Source: Candidatus Woesebacteria bacterium (GTDB taxonomy: Bacteria > Patescibacteriota > Microgenomatia > UBA10105 > UBA927). From it: 13,307 nt of DNA. A model generated the notes under the pieces. That model did not search any database, was not told the DNA's origin, and was given only the letters and a program-made list of their open reading frames with translations. How positions within the stretch are numbered: the first letter of the stretch is position 1; each line of letters starts with the position of its first letter. Below are positions 1 to 5,035 of the stretch, one piece after another. The stretch is from positions 1 through 13,307 of the forward strand of contig JAGVFE010000086.1 of assembly GCA_020057765.1 (NCBI GenBank). Direction: 5' to 3'. The position numbers were made by a program, and so were the translations under genes.

Positions 1-634
1 CGTCGATCGTGTGTTTGTTGGTTTTAATAAGGAGAAGATCCTCATCCAGGGCGATAAATTTGCCGTCCACCCGTGCCTGACGAAACCCCTTGGCCTGCAA
101 ATTTTCAAACAAACCGGAAAATTCGCCTTTCCGGTCCCGCACAACCGGTGAAAGGATAGCAAAACGAAATAACTTTTTGCCAGTCCTGGCCAGTTCATTG
201 CGCGCTAACTCAAAAATACTGCGCACGATCTGATCTTTACTGCTTTTTTCAATTTCGCGTCCGCAGTTGGGGCAATCCGGGTGGCCGATTCGGGCGTAAA
301 GGAGCCTGAGGTAGTCGTAAATCTCCGTCACCGTCCCTACGGTTGAACGGGGATTATGAGACGCTCCTTTTTGATCGATAGAGATAGAGGGCGACAAACC
401 ATCGATTGCATCCACATCCGGCTTGTCCATGACACCAAGAAATTGCCGCGCATACGAGGAAAGTGACTCCACATATCGCCGTTGCCCTTCGGCGTAGATC
501 GTATCAAATGCCAACGAACTTTTCCCCGAGCCGGAAAGCCCGGTAAACACAATAAGCTTATTTTTCGGAAGCTCGAGATTAATATTCTTAAGGTTGTGTT
601 GACGTGCTCCTTTGATTTTTAACGTGTTTTCCAT
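1..634 (-). CDS. uvrA: UvrABC excinuclease subunit A, 5' part only (runs off the left edge)
   Basis: This is the first 211 residues of UvrA, the ATPase that finds DNA lesions with UvrB in nucleotide excision repair. The visible part starts [18 protein letters not shown]. It has the first Walker A (GLSGSGKSS, residues 32-40) and the UvrA signature after it ([20 protein letters not shown], about 44-63). A Q-loop-like stretch ([19 protein letters not shown]) lies near 83-101, and the CPNCG half of the first zinc module is at 121-125. The fragment ends at TNKHTID, which in the family leads into VVVDR. The ATG at 634-632 gives the usual UvrA N-terminus and has a GAGGA box 10 nt upstream. It is read divergently from the small ORF at 730. 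Nothing is broken in what can be seen; the remaining roughly 700 or more residues lie outside the window. Confidence 0.97.
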   Translation of the reverse strand, partial: MENTLKIKGARQHNLKNINLELPKNKLIVFTGLSGSGKSSLAFDTIYAEGQRRYVESLSSYARQFLGVMDKPDVDAIDGLSPSISIDQKGASHNPRSTVGTVTEIYDYLRLLYARIGHPDCPNCGREIEKSSKDQIVRSIFELARNELARTGKKLFRFAILSPVVRDRKGEFSGLFENLQAKGFRQARVDGKFIALDEDLLLIKTNKHTID

Positions 635-644
635 ACGCAAAACG

Positions 645-649
645 TCCTC
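645..649 (-). promoter_or_regulatory. Shine-Dalgarno box of uvrA
   Basis: GAGGA on the minus strand, 10 nt before the uvrA ATG. It is the only clear Shine-Dalgarno box at a first-in-transcript gene in this window. The other such genes have their -10 box almost against the ATG. Confidence 0.6.
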
Positions 650-669
650 GGGTGGTTCCGGGGCACTGC

Positions 670-692
670 CGATTATAAAATACTCGATTATA
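670..692. repeat. 8-bp direct repeat in the uvrA promoter
   Basis: CGATTATA occurs at 670-677 and 685-692 (15-bp period). Read on the minus strand, each copy supplies a TATAAT. The repeat could be a duplicated -10 box or a direct-repeat operator. No binding protein can be named from the sequence. Confidence 0.7.
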
Positions 693-700
693 TTTGACAA
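672..700 (-). promoter_or_regulatory. uvrA promoter (TTGTCA-17-TATAAT)
   Basis: On the minus strand, TTGTCA (700-695; five of six consensus bases) and a perfect TATAAT (677-672) are separated by exactly 17 nt. Transcription should start near 665, leaving about 30 nt of leader that carries the GAGGA box. The -35 is the reverse complement of the -35 used by the gene at 730, so the two promoters compete for the same bases. A second TATAAT lies at 692-687 within an 8-bp direct repeat. Confidence 0.75.
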
Positions 701-722
701 CAAATCACTTTTGTATTATTAT
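694..722 (+). promoter_or_regulatory. Promoter of the small ORF at 730 (TTGACA-17-TATTAT)
   Basis: A perfect TTGACA (694-699) is followed after 17 nt by TATTAT (717-722). The expected start point is about 7 nt further on, at the A of the ATG at 730, so the transcript is predicted to be leaderless. An imperfect inverted repeat, ACAAA-N5-TTTGT (700-714), fills the spacer and could hold an operator. Confidence 0.75.
700..714. repeat. Inverted repeat ACAAA-N5-TTTGT in the promoter spacer
   Basis: Five-base arms flank a 5-bp centre between the -35 and -10 of the rightward promoter, beside the uvrA -35. The position suits a repressor site, but five-base arms in AT-rich DNA are weak evidence. Confidence 0.35.
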
Positions 723-729
723 GGGTTTT

Positions 730-1080
730 ATGCACGAAACACTACATTTACTCCAGCGTCAACTGAATCGGCAGTTGGGTGTGCCGGACGAGCCCTCCAC
801 CGTCCTTCCCCGGCGCGACAATACAATGGTAGCTGGAATTTATTTTCATGATGGCCCCTTAAGTCTGGTTGGGCTTTCTCATCGATTGACACATGTTGAA
901 CTCGATGTAGCTGAATTACAATTGGAATCTGCCAGAGCTCAATGGGACTCTGACTGCTCATCTGACGAATCAACAAGAGCTATTGCACATATGAGGCGTA
1001 ATGTTTGGAGTCGCTTTGCCAGTGTGCTCGACACTAATAGAGCGCTTCCCGAGGATCAAAGGGCTGATCATGAAGGCTAA
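730..1080 (+). CDS. Small acidic, lysine-free protein of unknown function
   Basis: I do not recognise this 116-residue protein. The ATG at 730 is preferred. A TTG start in the same frame at 694 would use the -35 box itself as its codon, and an ATG at 721 overlaps the -10 box. The product is soluble-looking, with no signal peptide or membrane segment. It has about 18 Asp/Glu, 12 Arg, 7 His, one Cys and no Lys at all, although its neighbours are lysine-rich. Residues about 48-72 look helical and amphipathic (from SHRLTHVELD on). It sits between uvrA and uvrB, shares a -35 with uvrA in the opposite direction, and its stop overlaps the uvrB stop by 4 nt. The strong promoter and the tight fit between two repair genes support a real gene. 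A damage-response role is only inferred from the neighbourhood. Confidence 0.6.
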   Translation: MHETLHLLQRQLNRQLGVPDEPSTVLPRRDNTMVAGIYFHDGPLSLVGLSHRLTHVELDVAELQLESARAQWDSDCSSDESTRAIAHMRRNVWSRFASVLDTNRALPEDQRADHEG

Positions 1081-3038
1081 ATTTTTGCAATCAAATCCCG
1101 CAGTTTAGCAGCGGATTCAAAGTCCAGATCGCGGCTTGCCTGTCGCATGGCGCGGGTCAAATCTTTTACATATTTCTTTTTATCCTGTGGCGTCATACTC
1201 TCAATTTCCAAAGGTTTTATTTTCTGCTCCGTTTCTTCCACTAATTTCCTCCGGATGGGCTTGGTGATGCTTTGGGGCGTAATGGCGTGCTTCTTATTAT
1301 ATGTCACTTGTACGGCTCGCCTTCGCTCTACTTCCTCAATTGCCGCTTTCATCGAATCCGTCACGTCGTCTGCATACATAATGACTTGCCCAGCCACGTG
1401 CCGCGACGCCCGGCCCATAGTCTGAATCAAACTCGTTTTACTCCGCAAAAATCCTTCTTTATCTGCGTCCAAAATGGCCACAAGAGATACTTCCGGCAAG
1501 TCCAATCCTTCCCGAAGCAGGTTAATGCCGACAATGACGTCGTATTTGCCACCACGCAGATCTGCTAAAATATCAGAGCGTTCAAGAGTCACGACGTCTG
1601 AGTGAAGATAATTCACTTTCATTCCACGCTCTTGGAGATATTTCGACAGATCTTCCGCCATCCGTTTGGTTAAAGTCGTCACGAGCACGCGTTGCTTTCG
1701 TTCCACTCGAGTAGTAATTTCGGCTAAAAGATCGTCAATCTGTCCTTGGGTTGGCTTAATAGTAACTTTTGGATCCACCAACCCCGTCGGCCGGACGAGT
1801 TGCTCAACAACACCTGCGCGAGAGACTTCCCATTCATCCGGTGTTGCTGATACATAAATCGTCTGCGGCATCCTGCGGAGAAACTCGTCAAATCGAAGCG
1901 GCCGGTTGTCCAAAGCGGCTGGTAGTCGAAACCCATAATCAATGAGCGTTTGTTTTCGACTTCGGTCGCCTTGGTACATGCCGCGAATCTGCGGCATGGT
2001 CATATGCGATTCATCGATGATAAGAAGCCAATCATTTTTGGCTACTTCGTCAAAGTAGTCCAGGAGAGTGTATGGCGGGTCGCCGGGATTTCTGTTGTCA
2101 AAATAGCGCGAATAATTTTCTATGCCATTGACGAAACCCATCTCGCCAATCATTTCCAAGTCAAAGTTCACCCTTTGCTCGATGCGCTGTGCCTCCAGCA
2201 GTTTCCCTTGTTTTTTGAATTCTGCAATTCGTCCCGCCAAGTCAGTGCGAATTTGCGTAAAGACATCTTTGTATCGCATGGGGTCCGTCATATAGTGTTT
2301 GGCCGGGTAAATCATGGTGGCATCGAGTTTTTCTAGCGTTTTCCCTGTTAAAGGATCAAATTTGGCCAATTCGACTAATTTGTTATTCTCAACAACCATT
2401 CGTATACCCACATCTTCATACGCCGGGAAAAGGTCAATCGTATCCCCCCGCACACGAAACGCGCCGCGATGAAAACCGTAGTTGTTCCGTTCATATTGGA
2501 GGTCCACTAAGCGAGTCAAAATACTTTCCCGAACAATGGGCATTCCTTGACGCAATTCCAAAACAAAATGCCCGTATTCTTTTGGAGAACCAATGTTGTA
2601 AATGCAGGAAACCGAGGCAACAACGAGAGAATCGGGTCGGGTCAAGAGATTGGTCGTCGTTGCCAGACGCAGCCGGTCTATTTCTTCATTAATTTCTGTT
2701 TCTTTTTCTATATAGGTATCAGTTGCGGGAATGTATGATTCCGGCATGTAATAGTCGTAGTAGGATACAAAGTAGCTCACCGCGTTATCAGGGAAAAAAT
2801 CGCGAAATTCTTGGTAGAGCTGGGCGGCCAGCGTTTTATTATGAGAAATCACCAGTGTCGGCCGCTGGAGTGCCGCTACCACATTAGCTATGGTAAAAGT
2901 CTTGCCGCTGCCGGTGACTCCGAGCAGGACCTGCTCCTTTGCCCCAGCGCCTAGACCCGCCAAAAGCTCCTCGATTGCTTGCGGTTGGTTCCCGGTTGGG
3001 GCAAATGGTGAAACGAGCTTAAATTTATTATTTTCCAT
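1077..3038 (-). CDS. uvrB: UvrABC excinuclease subunit B
   Basis: UvrB is the helicase-like subunit that receives the lesion from UvrA, opens the helix around it and recruits UvrC. The gene is complete (653 residues, against about 660-670 in the family). It shows the Q-like GNQPQAI at 16-22, Walker A GVTGSGKT (40-47), and the tyrosine-rich beta-hairpin that clamps DNA (YYDYYMPESYIPATDTYIEK, 93-112). The Walker B DESH is at 342-345, motif V is GINLLREGLDLPEV (504-517) and motif VI is QTMGRASR (539-546). A C-terminal UVR domain for UvrA/UvrC contact ends at 653 (from about 618). Motif VI reads GRASRH where GRAARN is usual, but the arginine finger is kept. The start MENNKFKLVSP matches the family. 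No Shine-Dalgarno box is visible. It is divergent from lexA across 93 nt, and its TAG overlaps the stop of the small ORF. Confidence 0.98.
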   Translation of the reverse strand: MENNKFKLVSPFAPTGNQPQAIEELLAGLGAGAKEQVLLGVTGSGKTFTIANVVAALQRPTLVISHNKTLAAQLYQEFRDFFPDNAVSYFVSYYDYYMPESYIPATDTYIEKETEINEEIDRLRLATTTNLLTRPDSLVVASVSCIYNIGSPKEYGHFVLELRQGMPIVRESILTRLVDLQYERNNYGFHRGAFRVRGDTIDLFPAYEDVGIRMVVENNKLVELAKFDPLTGKTLEKLDATMIYPAKHYMTDPMRYKDVFTQIRTDLAGRIAEFKKQGKLLEAQRIEQRVNFDLEMIGEMGFVNGIENYSRYFDNRNPGDPPYTLLDYFDEVAKNDWLLIIDESHMTMPQIRGMYQGDRSRKQTLIDYGFRLPAALDNRPLRFDEFLRRMPQTIYVSATPDEWEVSRAGVVEQLVRPTGLVDPKVTIKPTQGQIDDLLAEITTRVERKQRVLVTTLTKRMAEDLSKYLQERGMKVNYLHSDVVTLERSDILADLRGGKYDVIVGINLLREGLDLPEVSLVAILDADKEGFLRSKTSLIQTMGRASRHVAGQVIMYADDVTDSMKAAIEEVERRRAVQVTYNKKHAITPQSITKPIRRKLVEETEQKIKPLEIESMTPQDKKKYVKDLTRAMRQASRDLDFESAAKLRDLIAKI

Positions 3039-3086
3039 ATTCGGATTTAGTTTGGTTATTTTCTTTCTAATAGCCTTAATGATATC

Positions 3087-3115
3087 TTGACACTTCGGGT
3101 TTTATTACCTATCTT
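3087..3115 (+). promoter_or_regulatory. lexA promoter
   Basis: A perfect TTGACA (3087-3092) is followed after 17 nt by TATCTT (3110-3115; four of six). That predicts a start near 3122 and a leader of only about 10 nt with no Shine-Dalgarno box. AT-rich alternatives at 3118-3123 (TATTAT) and 3121-3126 (TATCTT) would put the start at or next to the ATG. No equally clear promoter is seen for uvrB on the other strand in this gap. Confidence 0.6.
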
Positions 3116-3128
3116 ATTATTATCTTAT
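3110..3128. repeat. 8-bp direct repeat in the lexA promoter, 11-bp period
   Basis: TATCTTAT occurs at 3110-3117 and 3121-3128, one helical turn apart, covering the -10 region and ending 3 nt before the lexA ATG. It is placed where an autoregulatory operator would be expected, but it may be just AT-rich sequence. Confidence 0.5.
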
Positions 3129-3131
3129 CAT

Positions 3132-3758
3132 ATGCCCGCCACGCTTTACGCCCGCCAACGACAGATGCTCGACTTTGTCGCGCAGTTTATCCAGCGATTC
3201 GGCTATGCTCCGACGCTGAAAGAAATCGGAGCAGCTCTGAGCATGACTTCACCGGCCACTGTTCATGAGCATCTGGATCGCCTCCGTCAAAAAGGGTACA
3301 TCAAAAAACTTGACGGTACCAGTCGGGGTCTTGAAATAGTCAAGGAAAATTATCGTGCAACCGGTGGCGGAGACATTGGCATAGAGTTACCCGTATTGGG
3401 CTACATAGCCGCAGGTAGCCCGCTTGAGCCGTACACCGACCCGAACTACTACATTTCTGTAGCTCCCAGTATGATTTCTGCCAATAAGCCGCACTATGTC
3501 CTTCAGGTCAAAGGCAGCTCGATGATCGAAGACGGCATCCTCGACGGTGACTTTGTCGTCATCCAACACCAACAGGAAGCTCAAAGCGGAGATATCGTTG
3601 TCGCGCTCCTTCCCAACGGAATGGCAACACTGAAGCGGATTTTCTTTGAAAAAGACCGAATCATGCTAAAACCGGCCAACTCAACCATGTCGCCGATTTT
3701 TACCACACACTGTAAAATTCAGGGAAAATGCATAGGACTTATCCGTAAGTTTGTTTGA
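3132..3758 (+). CDS. lexA: LexA, SOS repressor with self-cleavage domain
   Basis: LexA represses damage-response genes and cleaves itself when RecA filaments form. The ATG at 3132 gives 208 residues starting MPATLYARQRQMLDFV, the family N-terminus; a TTG at 3087 would fall on the -35 box. The winged-helix DNA-binding domain spans about 1-70 (GYAPTLKEIGAALSM, then the recognition region SPATVHEHLDRLRQKGYI). The S24-type protease domain has the cleavage pair Ala94-Gly95 in YIAAGSPLEP, nucleophile Ser130 in KGSSM, and the general-base Lys168 in ATLKRI. All are present, so it should be inducible. It is divergent from uvrB, which fits SOS control of that gene. The 3' end overlaps the convergent dedA by 20 nt. 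Known LexA box types are not seen upstream, so the operator remains open. Confidence 0.96.
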   Translation: MPATLYARQRQMLDFVAQFIQRFGYAPTLKEIGAALSMTSPATVHEHLDRLRQKGYIKKLDGTSRGLEIVKENYRATGGGDIGIELPVLGYIAAGSPLEPYTDPNYYISVAPSMISANKPHYVLQVKGSSMIEDGILDGDFVVIQHQQEAQSGDIVVALLPNGMATLKRIFFEKDRIMLKPANSTMSPIFTTHCKIQGKCIGLIRKFV

Positions 3759-4374
3759 GCGGATTTCTTTTGTGCTGAATATATTCATAGATCACAGGGA
3801 CTAAAGATAAGCCGATAATGGCAAACACCGCATAGTGGAAATTATCTTTGATAAAGGTCATGTTTCCAAAGAAAAATCCAAGCGAAGTAAACAAAACTAC
3901 CCAAATAACTCCTCCGATGACATTATAGAAAATAAAAGTGGCATAGTGCATACTGCCTACTCCTGCCACAAACGGGGCAAATGTACGGACAATCGGCACA
4001 AATCGTGCAAAAATAATGGTTTTTGCTCCATATTTTTTATAAAACTGTTCCGTTTTATCTATATGCTCCTGGTTTATAAACGTGATTTTGGGATTATCGA
4101 CAATTTTTTTGCCGAGAAAATGCCCGATCCAATAATTGACCGTGTCTCCCAAAATTGCTGCAAAAATGAGAAGAAGTACCGTAAAACCGAAATGAAGAGA
4201 ACCAAGCGATGCAATTGCGCCTGCGGCAAACAGCAGTGAGTCTCCTGGAAGAAACGGTGTTACCACTAACCCGGTCTCTGCAAATACGATAAGGAATAGT
4301 AGCGCATAGGTAATCACCCCGTAGGCGGCAACCAATTGGCTTAGATACTCATCTATATGTAAAATAATATCCAT
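3739..4374 (-). CDS. DedA/SNARE-associated (VTT) family membrane protein
   Basis: DedA proteins are inner-membrane proteins linked to lipid carrier recycling and membrane potential; the substrate of this one cannot be told. The chosen ATG at 4374 gives 211 residues starting MDIILHIDEYLSQLV, the usual family beginning. A longer frame back to 4440 adds 22 residues that are only the antisense of rsmI. There are several hydrophobic segments (about 18-34, 42-79, 110-130, 137-160 and 181-195). Conserved features include the acidic pair in FAETG (Glu33) and PGDS (Asp45), and the arginine motif ARFVPIVRTFAPFVAGVG (113-130). Its start codon overlaps that of rsmI, so its promoter lies inside rsmI. Its end overlaps lexA by 20 nt on the opposite strand. 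Confidence 0.93.
   Translation of the reverse strand: MDIILHIDEYLSQLVAAYGVITYALLFLIVFAETGLVVTPFLPGDSLLFAAGAIASLGSLHFGFTVLLLIFAAILGDTVNYWIGHFLGKKIVDNPKITFINQEHIDKTEQFYKKYGAKTIIFARFVPIVRTFAPFVAGVGSMHYATFIFYNVIGGVIWVVLFTSLGFFFGNMTFIKDNFHYAVFAIIGLSLVPVIYEYIQHKRNPLKQTYG
4336..4365 (+). promoter_or_regulatory. Candidate rsmI promoter inside dedA
   Basis: TTGGCT (4336-4341) and TAAAAT (4360-4365) are separated by 18 nt, with four and five of six consensus bases. The -10 ends 7 nt before the rsmI ATG, so a leaderless transcript is predicted. It lies wholly in dedA coding sequence because the two genes leave no gap. Read-through from lexA is an alternative source of rsmI mRNA. Confidence 0.5.
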
Positions 4375-5035
4375 GGGCACATTATATATTGTATCTACCC
4401 CGATTGGGAACCTGGAGGATATCACGATCCGCGCCATCAAAACGCTTTCGTCGGTTGACGCAATCCTTTGTGAGGATACTCGGCATACTGGAATTCTTCT
4501 CCATCATCTTACGATCAAAAAAATACTGCTTATTCGTTTTGACGATCATACGGAACACCAAAAGACTCCGGAAATAATCCAGATGCTAGATGACGGTAAA
4601 AATATTGCCCTTGTTTCTGACGCAGGCACCCCACTCATCTCCGACCCGGGTTTTCTCCTTGTTCGCGAGGCAATAAAACGCGGCATTAAGGTCGTGAGCA
4701 TCCCCGGCCCGACAGCCGCTATCGCCGCGCTTTCCGTTTCCGGTCTCCCAACCAATCGCTTCATGTTTATGAGTTACCCGCCGGAAAAACAATCCCACCG
4801 TATCAAGCTTTTTCGATCACTTCCCAAAGACGTCACCATCATCTTCTACTGCGCTCCTCATAAGCTTACGCAAACGCTAGAGGATATGAAAGAAGTATTA
4901 GGGGATATCGATATTACGATTGCTCGAGAGCTAACCAAAGTACACGAGGAGTTGTCCCGTAGCCCAATTTCTCATGCACTAACAAAGTATCGAGAGCCAA
5001 AAGGGGAATTTGTGGTGCTTCTCCACCTGGATTAA
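4373..5035 (+). CDS. rsmI: 16S rRNA (cytidine1402-2'-O)-methyltransferase, short form
   Basis: RsmI uses S-adenosylmethionine to methylate the 2'-OH of C1402 in 16S rRNA, in the decoding centre. The start MGTLYIVSTPIGNLEDIT leaves no room for a later ATG, since LYIV already begins the first strand. Motifs of the tetrapyrrole-methylase fold are in order: TPIGNLEDIT (9-18), CEDTRHT (33-39), VSDAGTPLISDPG (81-93), PGPTAA (111-116) and RELTKVHEE (175-183). At 220 residues it is shorter than the roughly 285-290 residues of the E. coli and Bacillus enzymes and stops after GEFVVLLHLD. It therefore lacks the C-terminal helical domain of about 50 residues or more. The stop TAA overlaps the acs stop by 4 nt on the other strand, so the short end is genuine unless a frameshift is hidden in the overlap. 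Confidence 0.95.
   Translation: MGTLYIVSTPIGNLEDITIRAIKTLSSVDAILCEDTRHTGILLHHLTIKKILLIRFDDHTEHQKTPEIIQMLDDGKNIALVSDAGTPLISDPGFLLVREAIKRGIKVVSIPGPTAAIAALSVSGLPTNRFMFMSYPPEKQSHRIKLFRSLPKDVTIIFYCAPHKLTQTLEDMKEVLGDIDITIARELTKVHEELSRSPISHALTKYREPKGEFVVLLHLD
4381..4410 (-). promoter_or_regulatory. Candidate dedA promoter inside rsmI
   Basis: On the minus strand, TTCCCA (4410-4405; four of six) and a perfect TATAAT (4386-4381) are separated by 18 nt. Only 6 nt separate the TATAAT from the dedA ATG at 4374, the geometry of a leaderless promoter. It faces the rsmI promoter across the shared start codons, so two polymerases could not occupy both sites together. Confidence 0.6.

Noticed and set aside
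694..729. TTG start at 694 for the small ORF, 12 residues longer
   Set aside because: The TTG is the -35 hexamer TTGACA itself, and the -10 box follows at 717-722; the ATG at 730 fits the predicted transcription start.
1950..2336. Open frame of 128 codons on the + strand inside uvrB
   Set aside because: It lies wholly antisense to conserved UvrB coding sequence, with no recognisable protein features and no promoter; it is a coding shadow.
3087..3131. TTG start at 3087 for lexA
   Set aside because: It also falls on the TTGACA of the promoter, and the extra residues do not resemble a LexA N-terminus; the ATG at 3132 does.
3039..3131. Classical LexA box in the uvrB-lexA gap
   Set aside because: Neither GAAC-N4-GTTC nor CTG-N10-CAG is present; the same is true of the gap at 635-729.
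3835..4239. Open frame of 134 codons on the + strand inside dedA
   Set aside because: Antisense to the membrane protein; its Lys/Cys/Asn-rich composition reflects the reverse of hydrophobic codons.
4375..4440. Upstream start for dedA at 4440
   Set aside because: The extra 22 residues are antisense to the conserved rsmI N-terminus, and DedA proteins typically begin near MDIILHIDE.
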